Notes under the pieces: generated by a model
What the model was told of the DNA's origin: nothing
The model's database searches: none
Seen by the model: the letters and a program-made list of their open reading frames with translations, nothing else
Source: Elymus sibiricus
Taxonomy: Eukaryota > Streptophyta > Magnoliopsida > Poales > Poaceae
Assembly (NCBI GenBank): GCA_039707655.1
Contig: CM077676.1
Location: 432,551,379 to 432,615,378 of the forward strand
DNA length: 64,000 nucleotides
Reading direction: 5' to 3'
Made by a program: the position numbers and the translations under genes
Shown: positions 25,290 through 35,160 of the stretch, piece by piece
Position numbering within the stretch: position 1 is the stretch's first letter
Layout of the letters: each line of letters opens with the position of its first letter

Positions 25290-25680
25290 CCTGTCGTTTC
25301 CTCTCTCCCTCACTCTCCCCCTCACACTCTCGTTCTCTCTGCCGCCGCCGCCCGCCGCAGCTGTCGCCACTGAGGTATCTGCGTCCCTCCCTCCTCCTCC
25401 GGTCGCCTTCCTCCGTCCTTCCACTGCCCTCCTCACTCCTCACACTGCCCTCCTCCCTCCTCCGCCGGCCACCCTCTCCTCCCTCCTCCCACTGCCCTCC
25501 TCACTCCTCCCTCCTCCGCCAGCCACCCTCTCCTTCCTCCTCCCACTGCCCTCCTCACTCCTCCCTCCTCCCTCTCTCCTCCCTCTTTCCTTCCTCCCTC
25601 CCTTCCTCCCTCCTGCCTCCCTCCCTCCCTCCCTCCTCCCTTTCCTCCCTCCTCCCTTCCTCCCTCCCACATCTATGTTT
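25290..25680. repeat. CT-rich low-complexity tract in the CACTA element
   Basis: Nearly pure pyrimidine sequence built from CCTCCCT and CACTGCCCTCCTCACTCCTC units, some repeated at about 60 bases. Long open frames on both strands here are compositional (Ser/Pro/Leu on one strand, Gly/Glu/Arg on the other). It could serve as a pyrimidine-rich promoter or 5'-UTR tract for the gene downstream. Confidence 0.8.
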
Positions 25681-27014
25681 TTTTGAATAAAATAGAACAT
25701 ATAAGTTATATGAATAGAATGTAGGTATTTTGAATAGAATAAAATAGAAAATATAGGTAGAATGGAGGTTTTTTGAATAGAATAGATAGGTAGAATTTTC
25801 TTGTAGAATGTAGATAGGTACGTAGAATGGTCTTTTGAATAGAATAGAAAACTAGTGAATAGATTTTTTGAATATAAAAAAGTTTTAGTAATAGAAATGT
25901 ATTGGAATGCTATTTCAGAAATTTTTTGGTATCAAATTTAGTAATAAAAAATTTTAGTAAGAAAATTTAGGTATAGAAATTTTTAGTAATTTTCTTTTTC
26001 AATATAGAAATGTATTGGACAATTTAATTATTTTTATGTCATTATCACTTTGTCATCAAAGAATGCTATATGAGATTTGATGATCTAAAATTTTGAGGTG
26101 GAATATGCAAGCTTTGTAGTGTCACGTCTCGCTGTGGAGTGATCGTCGTCGGAGCTACCTTTACTTCCTCTACACCCGAGTCGGTGAGCTAAAAGTCCTC
26201 CTCCTCCTTCTCTTCTCCTCGAAGTTGAATAGAGTAGAACTAGGGTATTTAGTTATGTCAATCTCACATTGCCAAATTTAGAGAGAGAGAGAGACCTACT
26301 TTCTTGAAGGACTAGGGTATTTAGTTATGCTTCTTATCCAAATGAAATGTTCGGGTTATAGATGTAGTAGTAGTAGATGAGTAGCTGTGACAATGTGAAG
26401 CTAGTTTTTTTTAAATGATAATTGATCTGGATAGAATTTCAAGTTTAAACATCTCTGTATGTGTATGAACATCTTTGTATTGCATGGAAAATCCGAGTGG
26501 CCTATGTTTTGCCGGAGTGTTGATTCATTTCCGTTCCGGTAAATTTCAAGCGCTCGATATGTCCTATTTTAGCAAAGCTCATGCCGGATTTTTCCGTGAA
26601 TTTTAGCATGACTTGTGCTAGTATGTAGGAAATATCGAGTGCCTTGGATTTGCCGGAAAGAGAATTAAACGACATTTCGGGTTGACTTTAACTCTGTCGG
26701 GGCTCAATACATGACAGTCAGAAAATTAGTGAGGGAGAGTGTCCACCATATATGAGAGAAGAAGAATGCCGACTGTTGTCGTGGGGGTCGCTTCTCCTTC
26801 TTCTCCTTGTGCTAGACCTTTGTTATGCACTAGGGGGAGGAGGAGTAGCGATCATCACCGTCGGTCGAATATCTGTGAACACCACGTGAGATGAGAGTTT
26901 TCAAGGAAAGACTCGACAGACCAAAAGTCAACCCGTGATGAGTAATAATGATCTGTGTGTTGAGTTCCTGTTATTTGCCGTCGATTTTTAATCTTTGACT
27001 TATGAACACAGGAA
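25681..27014 (+). other. Upstream region of the CACTA-borne gene
   Basis: 25690-26060 is AT-rich with repeats of GAATAGAATA and TAGGTAGAAT. From about 26100 composition becomes gene-like (CTCGCTGTGGAGTGATCGTC), and an AG splice acceptor (AACACAG, ending at 27011) lies four bases before the gene's ATG. This suggests a non-coding first exon and a 5'-UTR intron; the first exon's donor could not be fixed. Confidence 0.45.
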
Positions 27015-28124
27015 ATGTCTGACGACGATATGATTCCTGAGTGCGACTACTGCGAAGACGACCGGGGTATGTGCGACATGATGCCTTATCTGCAAAACGT
27101 TAGGTACTTCACCATCGTGCTGAAGGAGACTTTCGACGTTTTTACGGTACGTAACGACGACAAGTATTTTTCCGTAATTATGCATGACTTGTGAATTGTG
27201 GCTTCAACGTGTAATTTTCCATTTTTTTTCAATTGAAATAGTTCATCCCATGTCATGCAAGACCGTATGTCTTGGAAAAGCTCGGTTTTGAAGATAGGGA
27301 GAGAACAGAGATGAAGAGTACTCACCTTAGGACGAAGCATGGTTTCACTTTTTTGGTTAAGCTATTTAATGCACCAAATAGCTCGCATTTCGGTTGCTCA
27401 ACTTGGAGAGGATTTTGCAAGGCCTATGAATTTAAGGAGGATATGCAAATCACCTTCGGTCTTCGGCCCGAAGATGAAATTGACGATAATATCGACATTT
27501 GGGTGGATGTCGAGACGCTTCCAGTTCTACCTCTTTGTGAGTTTGTCAAATAAATTTGTTAAGTAATTTATATTGTTTTTTTAAAAATCATTGACGGCTT
27601 ATTTCCATTGACAGCTTATTTCCATTCTTCAAAAAATGTACGAAAGATAGTAGACAGAACCTACTACACTGATGGCTCTGAACTAAGTTACGAGGAGAAA
27701 GATCATCTTATCTCATTTATTATTGATGTTGAGAATTTCAATATCAATTATGAAACTCCTTCACATTATGGTCAATACGTGCCACTAGTGCACGTGTTGA
27801 ACTACGGTAACATCCATGGAGATGGAATGGTAAGATTTTTTACTATTACTACATCAGTGCATCTTTTGCATACATTCTTCTAAAGCTAAACTACATTGCT
27901 AACTACGTTATTATTATGTTCTTCAACAGAAAATCCCAAAGGATTGTGTGCATCATCTGATGTTTACGAAAGGCCGCATTGATGTTATTAGATTATGGCC
28001 AAGTCCACCTAGGGTTCACCGCTGTTCATACAAGATTTCTCAAACCGATGAAGACATCACAATCAAAGAATGGAAAAAAGTTATGAATAATCATAGGGAG
28101 CTACTTGGAAGCAACATTGTGTGA
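27015..28124 (+). CDS. B3-like DNA-binding protein gene inside the CACTA element
   Basis: Four exons, 27015-27146, 27242-27536, 27615-27829 and 27930-28124, each junction GT..AG, join in phase to an uninterrupted 278-residue frame ending TGA. Residues 1-44 are acidic and Cys-rich (DDDMIPECDYCEDD). Residues 45-140 resemble a plant B3 domain: FIPCHARPYVLEKLGF as first strand and helix, then FLVKLFNA, WRGFCKAYEFKEDMQITFGL. Residues 213-278 look like a second, weaker B3 fold (KIPKDCVHHLM, CSYKISQTDEDITIKEWKKV). B3 proteins bind DNA in the nucleus; that role here is inferred. The gene lies wholly within the transposon ends, in the + direction. Intact splice sites and frame beside a broken host retroelement suggest either recent capture or retention. 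It may instead be a CACTA accessory gene. Confidence 0.72.
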
Positions 28125-28561
28125 AGCGCACGAATTGGAGATAGGATAATCTCCATTCTTCATAATGGAGAGTCGGGGGCTATGTTGTTTTATGCTATTT
28201 TACCTTAGAGAGCGTAGCAGGTCCTAGCTAATACTCATGATCATGTGCTAAGAACAATTAACTAGGGTTGGTTATACCTATGATAACGAGTAGAAGTTGT
28301 TAGATGACTATGATAATGATGAGTATGACTTGTGTTATTATGCTAATGATGATGAGTTATTATTATGATGATGATGCTGAGTTGTTATATCATTACTACT
28401 TGGATCTGTACCATGTTGCCTCCACTTGAATCTAATCCACGTTTCTTTCCCCACTGATATAATAACTAATCATGATCATAAAATAATGTGATGAGACTAC
28501 TATATAAAACATGTACAAACACAGTGCAAATACATAGAAGAAAATAAAAAAAGGAAAAATT

Positions 28562-28760
28562 TAGCAGTAGCGCTGGTTGGACAGACGCTACTGCTATGTA
28601 GTGTTAGCAGTAGTGCTGGTCGTGCCAACGCTACTGCTAGGTTTGTTAGCAGTAGCGGGGTACAACCGGCGCTACTGCTAAACATTAGCTGTAGCACCCT
28701 AGCAGTAGCGCTGGTCCCCGCGCTACTGCTAGGCCCCAAACCCGCGATACTGCTAGGGTT
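28562..28760. repeat. CACTA subterminal repeats, right end
   Basis: About eight units of TTAGCAGTAGCGCTGG and its inverse GCGCTACTGCTA, mirroring the left end. The spacing between units is 15-25 bases. Confidence 0.85.
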
Positions 28761-28773
28761 TTCCCTAGTAGTG

Positions 28774-30077
28774 CACCTAGTTTCACATACCAACGAAAGA
28801 AAAAGTTCTTCTTTGATTTAAGACATTACTTCTGGGATGACCCGCATCTTTATAAAGAAGGAGTAGATGGTATTATTAGACGTTGCGTACCTGAGCATGA
28901 ACAGGAACAAATCCTACGGAAGTGTCATTCCGAAGCTTATGGAGGATACCATGCGGGAGACAGAACTGCACACAAGGTATTACAATCTGGTTTTTATTGG
29001 CCTACTCTTTTCAAGGATGCCCGTAAGTTCGTCCTATCGTGTGATGAATGTCAAAGAATTGGTAATGTTGGTAGACGTCAGGAAATGCCTATGAATTATT
29101 CACTTGCTGTTGAACCATTTGATGTTTGGGTATTCGATTTTATGGGACCTTTTCCTAAATCCAATGGGTATACTCATATTTTAGTTGTTGTTGATTACGT
29201 TACTAAGTGGGTAGAAGCTATTCCAACTAGTAGTGCTGATCATAACACTTCTATTAAAATGCTTAAAGAAGTTATTTTCCCAAGGTTTGGAGTCCCTAGA
29301 TATTTGATGACCGGTGGTGGTTCATATTTTATTCATGGTGCATTCCGTAAATTGCTTGCTAAATATGATGTCAACCATAGAATTGCATCTCCCTATCACC
29401 CTCAAACTAGCGGTCAAGTTGAATTGAGCAATAGAGAAATAAAATTAATTTTTCAAAAAACCGTCAATAGATCCAGAAAGAATTGGTCTAAGAAACTTGA
29501 CGATGCATTATGGGCATATAGAACTGCTTATAAAAATCCTATGGGTATGTCTCCTTATAAAATGGTTTATGGAAAAGCATGTCATTTACCTCTTGAGTTA
29601 GAACATAAAGCATATTGGGCAATTAAAGAACTAAATTATGATTTTAAACTTGCCGGTGAAAAGAGGTTATTTGATATTAGCTCATTAGATGAATGGAGAA
29701 CCCAAGCTTATGAAAATGCCAAATTGTTTAAAGAGAAAGTTAAAAGATGGCATGACAGAAGAATTCAAAAACGGGAATTTAAAGTAGGTGAGCAAGTTCT
29801 ATTGTACAATTCTCGTTTGAGATTCTTTGCAGGAAAACTTCTCTCTAAATGGGAAGGACCGTATATCATCGAAGAAGTTTATCGCTCCGGAGCCATCAAA
29901 ATAAACAACTCCGAAGGCACTAATCCGAGAGTGGTGAATGGGCAAAGAATCAAGCACTATATTTCAGGTACTCCCATTAATGTTGAAATTAATATTATTG
30001 AAACAATTACACTGGAGGAATACATAAGAGAGATCTTTCGGAACACTCCAGAAACCTTAAAAGAAAGAGGTATGTGA
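28774..30077 (+). pseudogene. Gypsy-1 integrase
   Basis: The frame is open from the CACTA boundary to TGA at 30075-30077. It starts with the zinc-binding HHCC region (CHSEAYGGYHAG, then VLSCDECQRIG), continues with the core (WVFDFMGPFP, first Asp; SGQVELSN, Glu) and ends with a basic C-terminal domain. The second catalytic Asp is replaced: LMTGGGSYF has Gly where Asp is invariant. The CACTA insert plus its duplicated CAC is 3884 bases, and the frame before and after agrees once that length is removed, so the transposon was the only lesion between RNase H and integrase. No chromodomain is seen. Confidence 0.9.
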
Positions 30078-30394
30078 TACGGTAAGTAAACTGACTCCAA
30101 AAATTCCACAAAAATATTTTCTGTCAGTTTTGGAATATTAGAAAAAATACAAAAATAAGAAACAGCCAAGGGGACCCACCTGGTGCCCACGAGGCACCAA
30201 GGCTCGCCACCCCCCAGGCGCGCCCTGGTGGCTCGTGGGCCCCACGTGAGCCTTCCCGACTCCGTTTTCTTCTAGATTACTTGTTTTGCAAGATAAAAAA
30301 TCTTTATATATACTCCCAGATGTTTTGACCACCGTATCGCAGAAATCTCCTCTGTTCTTGTTTCGTGCTATTTTTCTGGTAGATCTAGATTGCT
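30078..30394 (+). other. Gypsy-1 spacer with LTR-like GC-rich hairpin
   Basis: It contains GTGCCCACGAGGCACC and its complement, the same hairpin motif found in the Gypsy-1 LTRs, then a TATA-like TTTATATATACTCCC near 30301. This looks like a second, internal promoter in front of the extra ORF. Confidence 0.45.
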
Positions 30395-30909
30395 ATGGCT
30401 CCATCAAGCTCTTCCAAGGACAAGTTCTACGAGAAGGTCATCAACCCCTACCTACCGGAGGTGATGAAACACCCTCAAGCCATTGAGATGTGTGAGGGGT
30501 GCTTCACATCCGGGATGTTCAAGGACCCAAGAAGACCGGGAGCGTGGAGTCCAGGCTCGAAGCAGTGGAGCAGGAGATCTTCAAGTGCCAAGGGATGGTG
30601 GAACGTGGACTCAGCGCCAACCACTCCATGATCACGGAATTCACCCGTAATCACAAGGTGGAGGGCCAATCGATGGGGGACATCATCTTCCAGGTTAATG
30701 AACGAATCGACTATCTCCAAGGCCAAATCTATGATCTTCAAAACCAAAATTTTGAGTATGAGGCAAGATTCAAAGGTATGAGTTTAGCTGCAAGTTTCAG
30801 GACTCCGGAGACTCGTTCATCTTTTTATGATGGGGAACCTATGCCATGGAAGCCGGAGGACAAGCCCATCACTTCATCACCACCACCATCACCGAAGAAG
30901 GAGACTTGA
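30395..30909 (+). pseudogene. Extra ORF downstream of integrase in Gypsy-1
   Basis: The ATG at 30395 opens MAPSSSSKDKFYEKVINPYL. After about 43 codons a one-base frameshift near 30520 moves coding to the frame ending TGA at 30907-30909, with SVESRLEAVEQEIFKCQGMV and NERIDYLQGQIYDLQNQNFE, a likely coiled coil by its Leu/Ile spacing. The full product would be about 170 residues with a Pro-rich tail (SSPPPSPKK). I see no transmembrane segment, so it is not an obvious envelope gene. Function unknown; additional 3' ORFs are known in some plant Gypsy elements. Confidence 0.6.
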
Positions 30910-32450
30910 GCACATGGGTATGGGCACTCCCCTTGGCTTGTGCCAAGCTTGGGGGAGGTACCCCGGTATCGTATCACCCTCACTTTCATTATCTTTACCT
31001 ATTTTAGTTCGATCCTTAGTTATTTCATGATCTAGTTGAATAAAAGTTTAGTATGATCTATTTTCGAATGTTAGCTTCGTGATCTATCTATCTATGTAAT
31101 CGAGTTGAGAGTTATATAATAAAGAGTAGTTTGAGTTTTTGCTTCTTTACTTTCATGTTCTAATTCTAGCAATGAAAATAATGAAAAAGATCATATGCTA
31201 ATCTTATGGAAAGTAATGACATTACATAAAGAAAAGTATAAGTGGTAAAATTTATTGGAAGTTAACAAGCATAGCATTACTCAATGATGCAATTCATGAA
31301 AAAGTTAATAAGGGAAGAGAAGATTCACATGCAAATATACTGTCTTGGACATCTTTTATGATTGTGAGCCCCCATTAAGTATTTTATGCCAAATTGTTGA
31401 CGTTGGACAAGGAAGACAACGTAATGAATTATGTTTGTTCATATTCACATAGAAGTTATATTGTTATAGATCCTCCAACATGTGGTGCTTGCCCAATATC
31501 TTTGCTAGCCAAAAATCCGCACCAAGTAGAGATACTACTTGTGCATCCAAAACCCTTAAACCCAGTCTCATGTCATGAGAGTCCACTATATCTACCTATG
31601 GATTGAATAAGATCCTTCAAGTAACTTGTCATCGGTGCAAAAGCAATAAAAATTGCCTCTAAATATGTCTGAACTTTTATTGTAAGGGAAATAAGCTTTG
31701 TACGAACCTGTGATGGTAAAGAAATAAAAGCGACAGACTGCATAATAAAGGTTGCTATCACAAGGGGCAATATAAAGTGACGTTCCTTTGCATTAAGAGC
31801 TCTTGCATCCAACAACAAAAAGCGCATGACAACCTCTGCTTCCCTCTGCGAAGGGACTATCCTTTAATTTTATGTATTTACTTTTTATGCAAGAGTCAAT
31901 AGTGTTCTCCTCTACTTCCTTTTTATTTTTCTCTTTTGTAAGCATCATGTGGTGGGGAAAGATCTAGGCATATATATCCAGTTAGATATGAGTGATCATG
32001 AGTTATTATTGTTGACATCACCCTTGAGGTGAATAAGTTGGGAGGCGAACTCACAAGCCCCTATCTTTCTATGTGTCTGGCTGAAACTTTTTGCTCCATA
32101 TATATGTCGTGAGTGTTAGCAATCATAGAAGACTAAATGATGGTTGAGTATGTGGACTTGCTAAATAGCTCTTACATGAGACCCTTCCTGAAAATATGAT
32201 GAATTGCAATTGCATTGTTGACTGAGAACATAGTTTGTTAGTTTTCAAGAAAGTTTATGCCTTATACTCCATTGTTGTGATCAATTGTTACTTGATCATG
32301 AGAAGTTTTATGATAATAAATATTGTTGTTATAATAATGATCATGATGCTACTATGTCCGTATTTTGTTTTTATCGACACCTCTCTCTCTAAACATGTGG
32401 ACATGATTATCGATATCGGCTTTCGCTTGAGGACAAGCGAGGTCTAAGCT
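30910..32450 (+). other. Gypsy-1 3' non-coding region
   Basis: AT-rich and without a supported gene. A second polypurine-like CAAGCTTGGGGGAGGTACC at about 30944 precedes it, almost the same as the true tract next to the 3' LTR. Short frames on both strands have no motif. Confidence 0.6.
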
Positions 32451-32459
32451 TGGGGGAGT
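32451..32459 (+). promoter_or_regulatory. Gypsy-1 polypurine tract
   Basis: TGGGGGAGT lies directly before the 3' LTR start and primes plus-strand synthesis in this class of elements. Confidence 0.8.
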
Positions 32460-33994
32460 TGATACGTCCATTTTGCATCATGTTTTGCTACTGTTATTTA
32501 TAGTGTTTTCAATCAATATAACACTTTGTGGAGAAATTCTAATGCCTTTTCTCTCTTAATATGCAAGATTTACACAAGGAGGGAGATTGCCGGTAGCTGG
32601 AATTCTGGACCTGAAAAAGCTATGTCAGAGATACCTATTCTGCACATCTCCAAATGAGCTGAACTTTAACGGAGATTTATTTTGGAATAAATAAAAAATA
32701 CTGGAAGCAAGAAGTACCAGAGGGGGCCACCCAGGTGCCCATGAGGCACCAGGGCGCGCCACCCCGCCCCCCCCCCCCCTCCCAGGCGCGCCCTGGTACC
32801 TCGTGGGGCCCCTGGCCAGCCTCTGGCCCCCATTTTCTGGTATATAAGTCCATTTGCCCTAGAAAAAATATAGATAAGACTTTCGGGACGGTGCGCCGCC
32901 GTCTCGAGGCGAAACTTGGGCAGGAGCACTTTTGCTCTCCGACGAAGAGATTCTGCCGGGGATACTTCCCTCCGGGAGGGGGAAATCGTCGCCATCGACA
33001 TCACCATCGATCCTCTCATCGTGGGAGGACTAATCTTCATCAACATCTTCACCAGCACCATCTCATCTCAAACCCTAGTTCATCTCTTGTATTCAATATT
33101 TGTCTCAAAACCTCAGATTGGTACCTGTGGGTTGCTAGTAGTGTTGATTACACCTTGTAGTTGATGCTAGTTGGTTTATTTGGTGGAAGATTATATGTTC
33201 AGATCTATTATGCTATTCAATACTCCTCTGATCTTGGACATGATTATGTTTTGTGAGTAGTTACTTTTGTTCTTGAGGACATGGGAGAAGTCTTGTCATA
33301 AGTAATCATGTGAATTTGGTATTCGTTCGATATTTTGATGATATGTATGTTGTTGATTCCCTTAGTGGTGTCGTGTGAACGTCGACTACATGACACTTCA
33401 CCATCTTTGGGCCTAAGGGAATGCATTGTGGAGTAGTAATTAGATGATGGGTTGCTAGAGTGACAGAAGCTTAAACCCTAGTTTATGCGCTATTCCGTAA
33501 GGGGCTGATTTGGATCCATATGTTTAATGCTATGGTTAGAGTTAACTTAATTCTTCTTTCGTAGTTGCGGATGCTTGCGAGAGGGGGTAATCATAAGTGG
33601 GAGGCTTGTTCAAGTAAGAACAGCACCCAAGCACTGGTCCACCCACATATCAAATTATCAAAGTAGCGAATGCGAATCAAACAAACATGATGAAAGTGAC
33701 TAGATGAAATTCCCATATGTCCTTGAGAACGCTTTACTTACTATAAGAGATCGTTCTGGCTTGTCCTTTGCTATACAAAGGATTGGGCCACCTTGCTGCA
33801 CTCTTTGTTACTATTGCTACTTGTCACTTGTTACAAATTATCTTGCTATCAAACTACTCGTTACCGATAATTTCAGTGCTTGCAGAAAATACCTTGTTGA
33901 AAACCGCTTGTCATTTCCTTCTGCTCCTCGTTGGGTTCGACACTCTTACTTATCGAAAGGACTACGATTGATCCCCTATACTTGTGGGTCATCG
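32460..33994 (+). repeat. Gypsy-1 3' LTR
   Basis: Collinear with 19792-21325. The last base has changed (ATCG instead of ATCA). Differences from the 5' LTR are mainly substitutions plus a change in the length of a C run. Confidence 0.92.
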
Positions 33995-34882
33995 GGTTCA
34001 CACACTTACGGTTCATCTATCTACTAAGTAATAGACAGGGAGTCCGAGAGAGAGTCACCGGAAAAGTTTCAGAGAGAAAACCAAAAATTATTCGAAGATA
34101 AAAACATCATACCGGAAATGTTCTAGAACGCGTCCAGGATTATGTTAGGGGTGCCAAAAATATTCTGGACCTTCCAGATTTTTTTTTATTAAACGGTAGT
34201 GGAAAAATATTTCATGAAAATATCTCACGAATAGTTGGATGAATAGTCACAACACTTTTAGGGTACACCCCCTTTTGGTGGCTTTTTGGAAAGCCACCTT
34301 TTGGGGCTTTCCCCTAAAGTCAACTGAAGGTGACATGGGGTGGTGGGGCCCCCCACACATGTGTGGCTGGTTGGAGGTCGAGCTCTCCCATGGAGCTCCA
34401 CTTTCCCCCTTTTTGTGGCTTTTAGTGGTAAATATCTGAGGGCATTTTAGTATTTTTTCCCCCAAGCCCCTACCCCTTGCTCCCACTATAAATAGAGGTG
34501 GAGAGGGCTATCCATTGCATCCAAGCTTTCTCTCAACACATGAAATCCAATGATCTGGCTTTCTTTCTCTCCCTCCACGAAATAGTTTCATACGCCGAAA
34601 GGTTGTCTAGTCTTTGGTAGGGCTTAGTTCTAAACGCCGAAGCCCTGCTGGATAATTGACACCAGATGTGTGCAACCCGGTAGAGAGGTTGTAGTTTCAA
34701 TCCCTCCCGAAGGGCTGTCCGAGGTTCTATCCGAGATCCTCCCGAAGGGCTATCTGAGGGACCATCCGAGGGGTTGTCCGAGAGAGTACATCCTCGCAGT
34801 TGGGAGGTTGTAAAATCCTAGCTGCGGGGATCTGCACCGACTATCTTCACCGACTCTCCTTCCGATGCGCTTCGAGTCGGTA
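33995..34882 (+). repeat. Copia-1 3' LTR, second part
   Basis: It opens with GGTTC, the second copy of the Gypsy target site, and resumes the Copia LTR at the point where it was broken (ACACACTTAC..). A promoter-like CTATAAATAGAGG lies at 34484-34497. It stops at TTCGAGTCGGTA, about 97 bases short of the LTR end known from 13885, because another Copia LTR begins there. Confidence 0.85.
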
Positions 34883-35160
34883 TGTAGGAGATATGCCCTA
34901 GAGGCAATAATAAATGTTATTGTTTATCTCCATGTTCATAATTATGTTTATGTTCCATGCTATAACTGCTATGGTTCTCGAGTCTACAATAACCACGAGG
35001 CTCGGAGGAAGACTCATATGCACGTGTGGAATAATAAATGGTAAAATGTATTCCTAGTCTGGCCTCTAAGAATAGCTCAAGTGTTGCATGATGGTTATGT
35101 TTTCCTGATCATGGGCATGACTATGCCGGCAACTTTGAGGGCACAATGCTAGGAGAACAC
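34883..35160 (+). mobile_element. Start of a second Copia LTR (Copia-2), truncated
   Basis: A fresh TGTAGGAGATATGCCC start, related to but distinct from Copia-1 (for example TCATATGCACGTGTGGAA). It runs 278 bases and is cut by the Gypsy LTR at 35161 after GAGAACAC. Its continuation (TTGTGTTGAATCGACCC in the relatives) is not found anywhere to the right, so the rest has been lost or lies outside the window. Confidence 0.8.

Larger units (their letters stand above)
24893..28773 (+). mobile_element. Complete CACTA transposon carrying a B3-like gene
   Basis: It starts CACTACTAGGAGAAAGC and ends with the inverse, read on the minus strand as CACTACTAGGGAAAACC. It is flanked by the 3-bp target duplication CAC (24890-24892 and 28774-28776). 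Both ends are filled with subterminal AGCAGTAGCGC repeats in both orientations, as in CACTA elements. I find no transposase (no TNP2-like frame) in the 3.9 kb, so it is non-autonomous. It splits Gypsy-1 pol between RNase H and integrase. The gene it carries is described separately. Confidence 0.93.
19792..33994 (+). mobile_element. Gypsy LTR retrotransposon inserted in the Copia-1 3' LTR (Gypsy-1)
   Basis: A complete element of 14.2 kb, or about 10.3 kb without the CACTA inside it. Order: 5' LTR, tRNA-Asp primer site, gag, protease, reverse transcriptase, RNase H, integrase, extra 3' ORF, polypurine tract, 3' LTR. Integrase lies after RNase H, the Gypsy order. Target duplication is GGGTC on the left and GGTTC (33995-33999, one mismatch) on the right. 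I count about 40 differences over about 1.53 kb between the LTRs by eye, so insertion is recent compared with Copia-1. Confidence 0.93.
11994..34882 (+). mobile_element. Copia LTR retrotransposon, nested and decayed (Copia-1)
   Basis: A 5' LTR, an initiator-Met-type primer site, a 5-kb decayed interior with Copia reverse transcriptase and RNase H remnants, a polypurine tract and a 3' LTR are in order. The 3' LTR is split by the Gypsy element at 19792-33994 and ends prematurely where a second Copia LTR begins at 34883. The two LTRs differ at roughly one position in twenty over the first 370 bases by eye, so the element is clearly older than the Gypsy element inside it. Coding order (RT and RNase H last, next to the 3' LTR) is Copia-like. 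Confidence 0.88.

Noticed and set aside
25232..25700. Long open frames on both strands (up to 152 codons)
   Set aside because: They lie in a nearly pure CT tract; the residues are Ser/Pro/Leu or Gly/Glu/Arg runs produced by composition.
30395..30909. Envelope-like gene in Gypsy-1
   Set aside because: Position fits, but no signal peptide or transmembrane segment is visible in either frame.
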